Shown: positions 8,088 to 17,158 of the stretch, piece by piece
Layout of the letters: the number at the start of each line of letters is the position of its first letter
How positions within the stretch are numbered: position 1 is the stretch's first letter
Program-made: the position numbers and the translations under genes
DNA from: BP-464 sp045805505
GTDB lineage: Bacteria; Actinomycetota; Thermoleophilia; Solirubrobacterales; Solirubrobacteraceae
Assembly: GCA_045805505.1 (NCBI GenBank)
Contig: JBJMLA010000164.1
Coordinates: 1 to 64,000, forward strand
Direction of reading: 5' to 3'
Length of the DNA stretch: 64,000 bases
The notes under the pieces: generated by a model
What the model saw: the letters and a program-made list of their open reading frames with translations, nothing else
What the model was told of the DNA's origin: nothing
Database searches by the model: none

Positions 8088-8121
8088 GGCGCCGGACCGG
8101 CTGGTGAGCCGATCCGGCGCC
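8088..8121 (-). terminator. Hairpin after tRNA-Leu
   Basis: GGCGCCGGA at 8088-8096 pairs with TCCGGCGCC at 8113-8121, with further pairing CGGCT/AGCCG inside. It lies just downstream of the tRNA-Leu 3' end on the minus strand and before tRNA-Glu. Confidence 0.55.
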
Positions 8122-8127
8122 TTGCAG

Positions 8128-8211
8128 TGCGGTTGAGAGGACTCGAACCTCCACGGGCGTTAGCCCACGGCGACCTGAACGCCGCGCGTCTACCAATTCC
8201 GCCACAACCGC
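8128..8211 (-). tRNA. tRNA-Leu (anticodon CAG)
   Basis: 84-base class II tRNA on the minus strand: acceptor GCGGTTG with CAACCGC, anticodon loop TTCAGGT between CGGCG and CGCCG giving CAG, a long variable arm (GGGCTAACGCCC region) and T-arm GAGGTTCGAGTCCTC. No CCA is encoded. Confidence 0.95.
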
Positions 8212-8354
8212 AGGTGCGGGCAGCGAGTCTAGCCAAGGCACCCCGGGCGTCCGAACGGGGGCGATAAAATCGGCCGCTCGTGCGCTGAGCCCAAGACGGT
8301 GTTTGAGAGCTCGTGTATGCGGAATAACCACAGCAGCACTTCGTTTCCTGCCTG

Positions 8355-8732
8355 ATGACCGAGCTCGTAGACATCGCGATCCGTCGTGACCCCCGCGCTC
8401 CCGCCGATGCGCGCCGCGCCGTCGAGGCGTTCGCCGCTTCGGTGGATCCGGCGCTGGTGCCCGACGTCAAGCTCCTCGTGTCGGAGCTGATCACCAACTC
8501 CGTCAAGTACGGCGGCGAGGGCGAGGTCCGGCTGCAGCTGCTCTCCGAGCACGAGGGGCACATCCGCGTCGAGGTCGTCGACCAGGGCTCGGGCTTCATC
8601 CCCGTCGCGCGCGACCGCCCGGCCACCGAGGCCGGCGGCTGGGGCCTGCATCTCGTCGAGACGCTCACCGACCGGTGGGGCGTCCACGAGGGCAGCACGC
8701 ACGTGTGGTTCGAGATCGAGCGCGCTTCCTAG
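8355..8732 (+). CDS. Anti-sigma-type ATP-binding protein (HATPase_c_2)
   Basis: 125 residues forming a single GHKL ATPase domain. N-box LLVSELITNSVKYG (E44, N48), G1 box DQGSGF (D76, G78, G80) and G2 region GWGLHLVETL (95-104) are all there. Such RsbW/SpoIIAB-like or Streptomyces-type proteins sequester sigma factors or phosphorylate anti-sigma antagonists. No sigma factor or antagonist sits beside it, so its partner cannot be named. Start ATG 8355; next gene begins 10 bases after its stop. Confidence 0.82.
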   Translation: MTELVDIAIRRDPRAPADARRAVEAFAASVDPALVPDVKLLVSELITNSVKYGGEGEVRLQLLSEHEGHIRVEVVDQGSGFIPVARDRPATEAGGWGLHLVETLTDRWGVHEGSTHVWFEIERAS

Positions 8733-8742
8733 CCTTCGCGGC

Positions 8743-9168
8743 GTGAGCCGCGCCGTCGAGGAGAGCAACCGCCGCCTCCTGCGGGCACGCGACGCCATGG
8801 ACCGCTCCTACGCCGAGCCGCTCGACACCGCCGCGCTCGCACACGTCGCCCTCGTCTCGGAGGCGCACTTCATCCGCACGTTCAAGGCGACGTTCGGCGA
8901 GACCCCGCACCGCTACCTGCAGCGTCGCCGTGTCGAGCGCGCGATGTTCCTGTTGCGCCAGACCGACCGAAGCGTCACCGACGTCTGCCTCGACGTCGGC
9001 TTCGCCAGCCTCGGCACGTTCAGCCGGACGTTCAAGACGATCGTCGGCCGCTCGCCGAGCGAATACCGGCGCCTGGCCGGTCCGCCGGCCGACGTTCCGA
9101 ACTGCTTTGCGATGGCGATGACGCGACCGAGCAGTTTTGGAGAAGACAGCGGGAGGCTGCGCGGATAG
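8743..9168 (+). CDS. AraC-family regulator, DNA-binding domain only
   Basis: 141 residues from a GTG. It consists of the two-helix-turn-helix AraC domain (LDTAALAHVALVSEAHFIRTFKATFG near 27-52 and VTDVCLDVGFASLGTFSRTFKTIVG near 77-101, then SPSEYRR) with a short tail and no sensor domain. The VOC gene directly downstream (10-base gap) makes an AraC-VOC pair common in actinobacteria. It probably regulates that gene and itself. Confidence 0.85.
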   Translation: MSRAVEESNRRLLRARDAMDRSYAEPLDTAALAHVALVSEAHFIRTFKATFGETPHRYLQRRRVERAMFLLRQTDRSVTDVCLDVGFASLGTFSRTFKTIVGRSPSEYRRLAGPPADVPNCFAMAMTRPSSFGEDSGRLRG

Positions 9169-9178
9169 CGTCGCGCCC

Positions 9179-9637
9179 ATGTTCACCGCCATCACCCACT
9201 CCGCCATCTTCGTCCTCGACCAGGACGAGGCCCTCGACTTCTACGTCGGCAAGCTCGGGATGGAGGTGACCGCCGACGTCGACATGGGCTTCATGCGCTG
9301 GCTGACGATCTCGGTCCCCGGCCACCCCGAGCGCGAGGTCCTCCTCGAGGTCCCCGGCCCGCCCATCCACGACGACGCCACGGCCGAGCAGCTCCGCGAG
9401 CTCGTCACCAAGGGCGCGACCGGACTGGGCTTCATCCTGACCACCGACGACTGCCGCGCCACCCACGCCGCGCTGGTGGCCAAGGGCGTCGAGTTCACCG
9501 ACGAGCCGACCGAGCGCTTCTACGGGATCGACTGCGGCCTGCGCGACCCGTTCGGCAACAACCTGCGCCTCACGCAGCCCGCGGCGAACCCGCAGATGCC
9601 CGACAGCGCCGAGTTCGCTCCGCCCGGGGCGGCCTGA
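9179..9637 (+). CDS. VOC (glyoxalase/bleomycin-resistance) family protein
   Basis: 152 residues from the ATG at 9179. The vicinal-oxygen-chelate pattern is clear: TAITHSAIFVLDQDEALDFYVGKLGM at the start, LLEVPG in the middle, and FYGIDCGLRDPFGNNLRL at the end. It is a single-domain VOC protein of unknown substrate. It follows the AraC gene and is probably cotranscribed. An upstream ATG at 9137 lies inside the AraC gene and is not favoured. Confidence 0.85.
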   Translation: MFTAITHSAIFVLDQDEALDFYVGKLGMEVTADVDMGFMRWLTISVPGHPEREVLLEVPGPPIHDDATAEQLRELVTKGATGLGFILTTDDCRATHAALVAKGVEFTDEPTERFYGIDCGLRDPFGNNLRLTQPAANPQMPDSAEFAPPGAA

Positions 9638-9692
9638 AGCCTGAGACTGAACCGACACTGACGGGCCGCATGCGCGCGCGTAGCTTCGCGCC

Positions 9693-12600
9693 ATGCTCCC
9701 GTCCCGGTTCCTGGCCGCGGTCCTCGCCCTCGCCGCGCTCTCACCCGCTGCAGCGCACGCCGGCGACACGGCCCAGCCCGGCATGACGCTGCTGGTCGGG
9801 CGTCCTTCCGGGCTGGGGACGCTGCCCGACGACTCCGTCAACGACAGCAGCGGCACGACCGAGTCGGTGAGCAGCAACGGGCGCTATGTCACGTTCTCCT
9901 CCGACGCGGACGCGCTGTCGGCAGAGGACAACGATGCCTTCCAGAACGTCTACGTCCGCGACCTGCAGACGAACACCACGACCCTGGTCAGCCGGGCGAC
10001 CGGGGTGGCGGGCGCGGCGGCAGACGGAAACGCCTTCGGTTCCGCCATCAGCGGCGACGGCACGAAGGTCGCCTTCACCAGCTCCGCCCAGAACCTCGGG
10101 GCTACGGGCACCCAGGTCTACGTCCGTGACCTCGTCGCCCACACCACGACCATCGTCAGCTGCGCGAACACCACGAACTGCACCCCTGGCGGAGGGTCGG
10201 AGCCCAGCATCAACAGCGACGGCACGAAGATCGCGTTCACGTCGGCGAGCACCGCCCTGGCGACCGACACCAACACGGTCACCGACATCTTCGTCCGCAA
10301 CACCGCCACGAACAGCACCGTCCTCGTCAGCCGCAAGACGGGCGCCGGCGGGACCCAGGTCAGCCAGCCGTCCAGCGACCCCTCGATCAGCGACGACGGC
10401 AACCGGGTGGTGTGGGAGTCGGGCGGCCAGCTGGACGTCACCGACACCGGCTCGGGCTATGACGTGTACCTGCGCGACATCACCGGCAACCTCACACGCT
10501 GGGTCAGCCACAGCGCGTCCACGACGCTGTCGAGCACCGAGCCGTCGATCGCGGGCAACGGCAGCCTCGTGGCCTTCCAGACGCAGGTCGCCTTCGACGC
10601 CGGGCACGACGTCAACGGGCTCGGCGACGTCTACGCCTGGAGCTACAACCTCGACGCGTTCACGCTGATCAGCCGTATCGACGGCGGCCTGACCAACGCC
10701 GGGAACGGCGCGTCCTACGACCCGGCAGCGGGGACGACCGGGTCCCAGATCGCGTTTCTGTCGACGGCAGGCAACCTTGGTGACGGGGACACGAACACCA
10801 CCGCCGACGTCCACCTGCGCTCGGGCGGCACCACGAGCCTGGTCTCGCGTGCCGACGGCCCGGCGGGGGTCTCGTCAAACGCCGCCGCGAGCCGGCCGGC
10901 AATCGACGACGCGGGGGCCGTGATCGCCTGGACGTCCGCGGCCGACAACCTCGTTCCGTCCGCGGGCGGCCCCGGGGACGGCCGGGAGTTCGTGCGCAAC
11001 ACGGGCACGAGCACCACCGTGGTGGCGTCGCTTCCCACAGGACCGGGGACCGCCGCGTTCACGGCCACTGCGGGCGACGACGGTCTGGCCTTCTCGTATG
11101 CCTTCGCCGGCGCGACGGGCGGCAACGCCATCAGCGGCGACGGGCGCTACGTCGCGTTCACCTCGGACGCCAACGGCCTGATGAGCGGAGACGACGACCG
11201 CTACATCAACGTCTATGTCCGCGATCTGCTGACCAACCAGCTGACCCTGGTCAGCCGTGCAACGGACGGCACCGCGGCCAACGCCCACTCCTCCCAGGCC
11301 TCGATCTCCGCCGACGGCACCCACGTCGCGTTCGAGTCGGCAGCCACCAACCTCGGCGCGCCGGGTGGCGTCGCCAACGGCGTATATGTGCGCGACCTCG
11401 CGGCGCAGACCACCGTTCTGGCCAGCCGCGCCGACGGTGCGAGCGGGACCCCGGCCACGTACGGCCAGGGAACATGGCTGAGCGACGACGGTCACCGCGT
11501 CGCCTTCATCACCGGTACGTCGCTCGACGCCCACGACACCAACGCCGCCGGCGACGCCTACGTGCGAGACATCGTCTCCGACACGACCGAGCTCGCCAGC
11601 CGCGCCGACGGTTCGGCGACCAACACGGGCGACGGCACGACGAGCGCCGCGGCCATCAGCGGCGACGGCAAGCGCGTCGGCTTCCTCAGCTCCTCGACCG
11701 ACCTCGGCGACGGCGACACCGACGCCTTCACCAACGTCCACCTGCGCGATCTCGCAGCCAACACCACCACGTTGGTCGACCGGGCCGACGGCGCCACGGG
11801 CGCGAAGGCCGTCGGGCATGCCTATGGCGTCTCGCTCGACCGGACGGGCAATCGCGTCGCCTTCGAGTCCACGGCATCGGGCCTCGAGCCCGGCCTCGTC
11901 TCCAGCATGCTGGAGGTCTACGTGCGCGATGTGGGCGCCGGCACGACCGTCCTGGCCAGCCGCGCCGGGGCCAGCGGTCCGCCGGCCGACGGGGAGGCGA
12001 CGTTCTCGCGGATCTCCGGCGACGGCCGGCACGTGGTGTTCGTCGGCATCGGCACCGACCTCCAGCCGCCGGACACGACGAACGTGACCACTGTCTTCGT
12101 CCGTGATCTCGACGCGCAGACGACCGTCGCCGCAGCCCGCGTCGACGGACCTGACGGCGCCGTGTTCAACGCCACGACGCCGGCGGTCAACGCCGACGCC
12201 AGCTGCGTCGCCTTCGCCAGCAACGCGGCTCTGACGGCGTCCGGATACCCCTCCCGCGACTACAGCCACGTGTTCGTGCGCGTGATGGCGCGGGAATGCC
12301 CGCTGGTGGCCCCGAACACCACGATCGACTCAGGCCCCGGCGCAACCGCGACGTTCGCCTTCTCGGGCGACGAGACCGGTGTCACGTTCGCCTGCAGCTT
12401 CGACGGCGGCCCCTACGCCGCGTGCACGTCACCGACGACGAGCCCCGTACTGCCCGCCGGGCCCCACAGCTTCGCCGTGCGCGCCACCGACCGCGCGGCG
12501 CTGACCGACCCCTCCCCCGCCACCGCGAGCTTCACGGTCGCCGGCGGCGCCCAGAAGGACACGACCGCGCCCAGCGTGTCCGCGCTCAAGCTCTCCCCCG

Positions 12601-12953
12601 CGCGCTTTCGCGTGAAGGGACGCAAGCCGCACGGCACCCGGATCTCCTACGCGCTCTCCGAGCCGTCCTCGGCGGTGCTGACGGTCGCGCGGCTGCGGCC
12701 CGGACGCCGTGCCGGCAAGCACTGCGCCGCGCCCAGCAAGGCCAACCGCAGGGCCAAGCGCTGCACGCGGTTCATCGCGGCAGGCGCACTGCACCAGGCG
12801 ACAGCGGCTGGGTCGCAGTCCCGGCGCTTCAGCGGCCGCATCGGCAAGCACGCCCTCTCGCCCGGGCGTTACCGGCTGTCCGTGCGGGCGACCGATGCGG
12901 CGGGCAACCGCTCGAAGCCCCGCAGCGCGACGTTCAGGGTCCTGCGGCCCTAG
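9693..12953 (+). CDS. Large secreted TolB-like beta-propeller protein
   Basis: 1086 residues with a signal peptide (1-23, cleavage near AHA/G). Residues about 50-870 are a long run of PD40/TolB-type blades, each about 55-60 residues with the frame S-x-DG-x-x-VAF-x-S ... VYVRDL-x-TNTTTLVSRA. Two runs are separated near residue 450-480, so two propellers are likely. Residues about 875-945 are a beta-sandwich (GVTFACSFDGGPYAAC), and about 950-1086 is a C-terminal domain (DTTAPSVSALKLSPARFRV) frequent in Solirubrobacterales secreted proteins. Likely a cell-surface or secreted scaffold; no catalytic motif seen. Confidence 0.8.
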   Translation: MLPSRFLAAVLALAALSPAAAHAGDTAQPGMTLLVGRPSGLGTLPDDSVNDSSGTTESVSSNGRYVTFSSDADALSAEDNDAFQNVYVRDLQTNTTTLVSRATGVAGAAADGNAFGSAISGDGTKVAFTSSAQNLGATGTQVYVRDLVAHTTTIVSCANTTNCTPGGGSEPSINSDGTKIAFTSASTALATDTNTVTDIFVRNTATNSTVLVSRKTGAGGTQVSQPSSDPSISDDGNRVVWESGGQLDVTDTGSGYDVYLRDITGNLTRWVSHSASTTLSSTEPSIAGNGSLVAFQTQVAFDAGHDVNGLGDVYAWSYNLDAFTLISRIDGGLTNAGNGASYDPAAGTTGSQIAFLSTAGNLGDGDTNTTADVHLRSGGTTSLVSRADGPAGVSSNAAASRPAIDDAGAVIAWTSAADNLVPSAGGPGDGREFVRNTGTSTTVVASLPTGPGTAAFTATAGDDGLAFSYAFAGATGGNAISGDGRYVAFTSDANGLMSGDDDRYINVYVRDLLTNQLTLVSRATDGTAANAHSSQASISADGTHVAFESAATNLGAPGGVANGVYVRDLAAQTTVLASRADGASGTPATYGQGTWLSDDGHRVAFITGTSLDAHDTNAAGDAYVRDIVSDTTELASRADGSATNTGDGTTSAAAISGDGKRVGFLSSSTDLGDGDTDAFTNVHLRDLAANTTTLVDRADGATGAKAVGHAYGVSLDRTGNRVAFESTASGLEPGLVSSMLEVYVRDVGAGTTVLASRAGASGPPADGEATFSRISGDGRHVVFVGIGTDLQPPDTTNVTTVFVRDLDAQTTVAAARVDGPDGAVFNATTPAVNADASCVAFASNAALTASGYPSRDYSHVFVRVMARECPLVAPNTTIDSGPGATATFAFSGDETGVTFACSFDGGPYAACTSPTTSPVLPAGPHSFAVRATDRAALTDPSPATASFTVAGGAQKDTTAPSVSALKLSPARFRVKGRKPHGTRISYALSEPSSAVLTVARLRPGRRAGKHCAAPSKANRRAKRCTRFIAAGALHQATAAGSQSRRFSGRIGKHALSPGRYRLSVRATDAAGNRSKPRSATFRVLRP

Positions 12954-14365
12954 GCGGCGGGAACGGCCAGCCGCCGCGCGCTCAAGGCGCTCGCCGCGAC
13001 CAGCGCCCCGACGAGCGCGAAGGCCGCACCGAGCAGGAACGCGGCATGAAAGCCACTGGTCAGCGCGGACGCGCCGGTGCCGCTCTCGCTCTGCGTCGCC
13101 ACCGTCGCGAGGATCGCCAGCCCCAGCGACCCGCCCAGCTGCCGTGAGGTGTTGACCAGGCCCGAGGCGAGCCCGGCCTGCTGCCCGGCGACGCCGCTCA
13201 TCGCCGCCACCGTCACCGGCACGAACGAGAGACCGAGCCCCAGCGCGGTGAGCACGCCGGGCACCATGACGTCGGCGGCGTAGGAGCCGCCGGGGCTGAC
13301 GCCGGAGAACAGCAGCATGCCCAGCGCGACGCAGCCCATCCCGGCGGTCAGCACGACGCGGTTGCCGAAGCGCTGGGTGAGCTTCCCGGCCTGGGTCGAC
13401 GCGAGGATGATCATCGCGGTCATCGGCAGGAAGGACAGGCCGGCCTCGATGGCGGAGAAGCCCAGAACCTGCTGGAGGTAGAGCGAGACGAAGTACCACA
13501 TGCCGAACATCGAGGCCCCGAGGAAGAACACGATCGCGTTGGCCGCGCTGAGCAGCCGCGATGAGAAGATCTTCAGCGGGACGAGCGGGCGCGGTGCCAG
13601 CCGGGCCTCGATGACGAAGAACACCGCCAGGAGGGCCAGGCCGATCGCCGCGGTGATCAGCGTCTTCGCCGAGCCCCACCCTTCGACGTCGGTGCGCACG
13701 ATCGCGTAGGTCAGGACGATCAGGCCCGCGGTCACCGTCACCGCTCCACGGACGTCGTAGTGGCGTTCCCCGACGGCGTCGGGATCGTGGCGGGGCACGA
13801 AGCGCTGGGCGGCGAAGGCGATGCCCAGCCCGATCGGCAGGTTGATCAGCAGGATCGACTGCCAGCCGAAGACCTCGGTGAGGATGCCGCCGAGCAGCAC
13901 GCCGGCGGCGCCGCCGACGCCGCCCATGGCGCCCCACGCCGCCATCGCCTTGCGGCGCTCGACGCCCTCGGGAAAGCTCGTCGTGAGGATCGAGAGGGTC
14001 ACCGGAGCGACGATCGCGCCGCCGAGGCCCTGCGCGCCGCGGGCGAGCTCGAGCGTCAGCTGGCCGGTCGACAGCGCGCCCGCCAGGCTCGCCAGCGAGA
14101 ACAGGACCAGGCCGGCGATGAAGACGCGGCGGTGGCCGAGGAGGTCGGCGGCGCGGCCGCCGAGCAGGAGGAAGCCGGCGAACGTCAGCGTGTAGGCGTT
14201 GACGATCCACTGCAGGTCGATCGCGTTGAAGCCCAGGTCCTTGCGGATCGACGGCAGCGCGACGTTGACCACCGACACGTCGAGGATGACCATGAACTGC
14301 GCCAGGCAGCAGAGGACGAGGATCCAGCGCAGGTGCGGGGCAGGAGCGGCCTCATCTCGTTGCAT
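12950..14365 (-). CDS. MFS drug:proton antiporter, DHA2 family (EmrB/QacA-like)
   Basis: 471 residues from the ATG at 14365. About fourteen membrane segments, the MFS motif A region (LLGGRAADLLGHRRVF) and the antiporter motif C region (GLGGAIVAPVTLSIL) mark the DHA2 family, which expels drugs or toxic organics with proton entry. Its stop overlaps the end of the propeller gene by 4 bases on the opposite strand. No regulator is adjacent, so its substrate is open. Confidence 0.88.
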   Translation of the reverse strand: MQRDEAAPAPHLRWILVLCCLAQFMVILDVSVVNVALPSIRKDLGFNAIDLQWIVNAYTLTFAGFLLLGGRAADLLGHRRVFIAGLVLFSLASLAGALSTGQLTLELARGAQGLGGAIVAPVTLSILTTSFPEGVERRKAMAAWGAMGGVGGAAGVLLGGILTEVFGWQSILLINLPIGLGIAFAAQRFVPRHDPDAVGERHYDVRGAVTVTAGLIVLTYAIVRTDVEGWGSAKTLITAAIGLALLAVFFVIEARLAPRPLVPLKIFSSRLLSAANAIVFFLGASMFGMWYFVSLYLQQVLGFSAIEAGLSFLPMTAMIILASTQAGKLTQRFGNRVVLTAGMGCVALGMLLFSGVSPGGSYAADVMVPGVLTALGLGLSFVPVTVAAMSGVAGQQAGLASGLVNTSRQLGGSLGLAILATVATQSESGTGASALTSGFHAAFLLGAAFALVGALVAASALSARRLAVPAA

Positions 14366-14404
14366 GGACAACAACCTAGCGCGGGTTCGGCGGCGAGCAG
14401 GGCC

Positions 14405-15565
14405 TCAGGCGGGAGCGGTCGCCGCCGACCTCGGGTCGACGAGGATCTTGGCGTGCGCCTCGGGGTCGCCGAGCGCGTCGAACGCGGCGGCCACGCCGTC
14501 GAGCCCGACCGTGCCGGTGATCAGCGGGCGCGGGTCGATGTCGCCGCCGGCCAGCCCGTGCAGGGTGTCGCGGAACTCCAGCGGCGTGTAGCCCAGGACG
14601 AAGCGCAGGTCGATCTCCTTGTTGATCGCCATCGCGGGCGTGAAGCGGTCCTCCCCCACGCAGACCCCGACCACGACGACGCGCGAGAACAGCGGCGCGC
14701 CGTCGATGATGCTCTCGATCACGCCGGGCACGCCGACGCACTCGAAGACGACGGGGAACTTCGGCCCGGCGCCGAGCGCCTCCCCCAGCCGCCAGGCGTG
14801 CCACCAGCCGAACGGCAGGCGCCCGAGCTTCTCGCGGGTGCCGACCGCGAGCTCGAACGCCGCCGGCGCGTCCGTGAGCTGGCCCTTGGCCGGCGCCGCG
14901 CTGTACGGCGAGGTCTCGGAGGGATCGACGACGACGTCGGCGCCGCACGTCCTGGCCAGCGCGCGCCGGCCCGGCGAGAAGTCGGCGGCGACCACCGTCC
15001 GGACGCCTCTGGCCTTCAGGCAGAGGATCACGCCGAGGCCGACCGGGCCGCAGCCGATGACGATCGCGACGTCGCGCTTGCGGACCTCGCCGCGGCGGAC
15101 GGCGTGCCACGCGACGGCCATGGGCTCGGTCAGCGCCGCGACGTCCGCGGCCAGCCCGTTGGGCACCGGCAGCATCAGCGACTCCTGGACGAGCACGCGC
15201 TCGGCGTAGGCGCCGGGCGCGTGCTCGGAGAGGCCGGTCGTGTCGACGCCGTGCGCGTTGCGCAGCAGCGGCAGCGCGACCACCGGCGTGCCCGTGGCGA
15301 CGTCGCCGGCGCATCCGGGCCCGTACTCGGCGACCGTCCCGGAGAACTCGTGGCCGAAGACCAGCGGCTGGTCCGAGCGGCCGAAGCGGTCATAGCCGAC
15401 CTTGCGGGCCAGCTCGGCCCAGTTGTCGATGCCGTGGCGCGCATGCAGATCCGACCCGCAGATGCCGCAGCGCTCGACCTCGAGCAGGACCTGCCCCTTC
15501 GCGGGCCGCGGGTCGGGGCGCTCGACGACGTCGAGTTCGGCGTGGGTGCAGACGACGGCTCTCAT
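14405..15565 (-). CDS. Zinc-dependent alcohol dehydrogenase (MDR superfamily)
   Basis: 386 residues from the ATG at 15565. The catalytic zinc site is present (C36 in CGICGSDLH, GHE at 71-73) and the Rossmann motif is VIGCGPVGLG. The lobe that normally carries four structural-zinc cysteines lacks that cluster, so only the catalytic zinc is expected. It oxidises an alcohol or polyol with NAD(P); the substrate cannot be read from sequence. It is transcribed toward the MFS gene (39-base gap). Confidence 0.85.
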   Translation of the reverse strand: MRAVVCTHAELDVVERPDPRPAKGQVLLEVERCGICGSDLHARHGIDNWAELARKVGYDRFGRSDQPLVFGHEFSGTVAEYGPGCAGDVATGTPVVALPLLRNAHGVDTTGLSEHAPGAYAERVLVQESLMLPVPNGLAADVAALTEPMAVAWHAVRRGEVRKRDVAIVIGCGPVGLGVILCLKARGVRTVVAADFSPGRRALARTCGADVVVDPSETSPYSAAPAKGQLTDAPAAFELAVGTREKLGRLPFGWWHAWRLGEALGAGPKFPVVFECVGVPGVIESIIDGAPLFSRVVVVGVCVGEDRFTPAMAINKEIDLRFVLGYTPLEFRDTLHGLAGGDIDPRPLITGTVGLDGVAAAFDALGDPEAHAKILVDPRSAATAPA

Positions 15566-15605
15566 CGCGCCATCGTAAGCGCGGCCGGGACCTACGCTCA
15601 TCTCC

Positions 15606-15905
15606 GTGAGCGACGACCACTTCATCCAGGCCACCGTCCTGCGCCTCTCGCGGCCGCACCCCTCCGGCGGACGCGTCATCGAGCGCGCCTCGGTGCTGTC
15701 CGTCGGGCCGGAGGCCGCGGCCATCATGCGCTGGATCACCGAGCACGGCGTGCCCGAGGAGCTGGTGGCCCGCGGAGGCGAACAGGGCATCCACGGGACG
15801 CGGTCGCGCTCGGGGATCGAGGAGTCCGATACCCGCAAGCCCCTGCGGTACGTGCTCTCCGCCGAGGCGCTGACGCTCCTCGACGCGCCGCCGGACGCCG
15901 AGTAG
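15606..15905 (+). CDS. Hypothetical protein
   Basis: 99 residues from a GTG at 15606, divergent from the alcohol dehydrogenase. It begins with a short beta-like segment (FIQATVLRLSRPHP) and has no membrane segment or motif that I recognise. Its stop lies directly against the stop of the SHOCT gene on the other strand. Confidence 0.5.
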   Translation: MSDDHFIQATVLRLSRPHPSGGRVIERASVLSVGPEAAAIMRWITEHGVPEELVARGGEQGIHGTRSRSGIEESDTRKPLRYVLSAEALTLLDAPPDAE

Positions 15906-16529
15906 CTACTCGGCCAGCAGCGCGGCCTTGCGGGTCGCGAACTCGTCGGGCGTCAGCGCCCCCGCGTCGCGCAGCGCGACCAGCCGCTCGAGGTTGCGGA
16001 TGCGCTCCTCCTCCGGCGACTCGGCGCCGCCGCCGAGACCGGCCATCTGCGTGCCGTCGATGACCGTGACGTTCTGGCCGCCGAGTGAGGCTCGCAGCGC
16101 CTCGGCGATCTTCTCGCGGTCCCCGCCGCCGGCCGCCTTGGCCTGCTGGACGGTGGCGAGCAGGCCGCCGAGGTCGATCGGGGCGCCGTTCTGCGTGACG
16201 CTGTTGAGCGTCACGGAAGCCGGGGCCGCATCGCGGTCGATCATCAGCTTGTCGTGGTCCTCGGGGTCATAGAGGACGGTCAGCTTCGAGCCGACCGGCG
16301 GGATGCTGAGCTGGGCGTAGCGGAAGCGCTGCTGCACCTCGAAGGCAGGCTCGTTGAGCGGCTCGACGCGCAGTCGCGTCTTGAGGATCAGCTCGGTGTT
16401 GCCGACCACGCCCTCGCTGCCGTGGGTCACCGACATGCCGCTGTCGGCGATCTCGAGCACCGTTGCGGGCGCGCTGACGCCCTGGTTGCGGAGCTTCTTG
16501 CGGGTGAAGTAGTTCAGTTGACCGAGCAT
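15906..16529 (-). CDS. SHOCT-domain protein
   Basis: 207 residues. The C-terminal 35 residues (ERIRNLERLVALRDAGALTPDEFATRKAALL) are a SHOCT domain, a short helical oligomerisation module. The N-terminal 110 residues look like a DUF3592-type beta domain (PATVLEIADSG ... VGSKLTVLYDPEDHDKLMID). No membrane anchor is visible. Function unknown. Confidence 0.75.
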   Translation of the reverse strand: MLGQLNYFTRKKLRNQGVSAPATVLEIADSGMSVTHGSEGVVGNTELILKTRLRVEPLNEPAFEVQQRFRYAQLSIPPVGSKLTVLYDPEDHDKLMIDRDAAPASVTLNSVTQNGAPIDLGGLLATVQQAKAAGGGDREKIAEALRASLGGQNVTVIDGTQMAGLGGGAESPEEERIRNLERLVALRDAGALTPDEFATRKAALLAE

Positions 16530-16577
16530 GGGCCAACCGTTCCACGCGCGCGTGCCGCGCGCAGTGTCGATCCAGTC

Positions 16578-17108
16578 TCAGGCCGCGTGAGATGCGGCGA
16601 CGGCCAGCTGATCGGCGCGGTCGTTGAGCGCCTTGTGCGCGTGCTGCCGGCCGACCTCGTGGCCGCGGACCCAGTGCCAGCGGACGGCGACGTGCCGAGC
16701 GATCTCGGCGTCGAGCGCCTGCACGAGGTCCTGGTTCTTGACGGGTTCGCCGGCGGCGGTCTTCCAGCCCTTGCGCTTCCAGCCGTGGATCCACTTGGTC
16801 ATCGAGTCGAGCATCAGCCGCGAGTCGGTGACGATGCAGACGCTGGCGCCGTCGGCGAGCGACCGCAGCCCCTCGAGCGCCGCCTGGTACTCCATGCGGT
16901 TGTTGGTGGTCGCCGCGACGCTGCCCGACAGCTCGACCGTCGCGCCGCCGTCGGCGCCGACCACGATCGCCGCCCACCCGCCGGGTCCCGGGTTCTTCCG
17001 GCAGGCACCGTCGGTCCAGATCAGCACCTCGCCGGGCCGCGCTGCCACCGGCGCCTCGGCGACCTTCGGTGAGGGCTTCGAGCGGCGGCGATAGGCGGGA
17101 GCAGGCAT
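16578..17108 (-). CDS. rnhA: Ribonuclease HI
   Basis: 176 residues from the ATG at 17108. The four catalytic carboxylates are present: D33 (TDGAC), E73 (NNRMEY), D95 (VTDS) and D163 (NDRAD), plus H150 in the flexible loop (VRGHEVGRQHA). It has the basic-protrusion helix (KWIHGWKRKGWKT). It cleaves RNA in RNA-DNA hybrids. A 25-residue basic N-terminal extension precedes the domain; a later start cannot be excluded. Confidence 0.93.
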   Translation of the reverse strand: MPAPAYRRRSKPSPKVAEAPVAARPGEVLIWTDGACRKNPGPGGWAAIVVGADGGATVELSGSVAATTNNRMEYQAALEGLRSLADGASVCIVTDSRLMLDSMTKWIHGWKRKGWKTAAGEPVKNQDLVQALDAEIARHVAVRWHWVRGHEVGRQHAHKALNDRADQLAVAASHAA

Positions 17109-17158
17109 GCGGCGGGCGAGGCTACGCGACGCGGCCGACGAACCGCGCCGATACGGCG

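Noticed and set aside
9886..12300. Regular repeats that could suggest a CRISPR or satellite array
   Set aside because: They are codon-level repeats of beta-propeller blades in one open frame; no identical direct repeats with unique spacers are present. I see no CRISPR array in the window.
13760..16063. A 767-codon open frame on the plus strand
   Set aside because: It is antisense to the MFS and alcohol dehydrogenase genes, has a low-complexity Arg/Ala/Asp-rich translation typical of GC-rich shadow frames, and has no recognisable domain.
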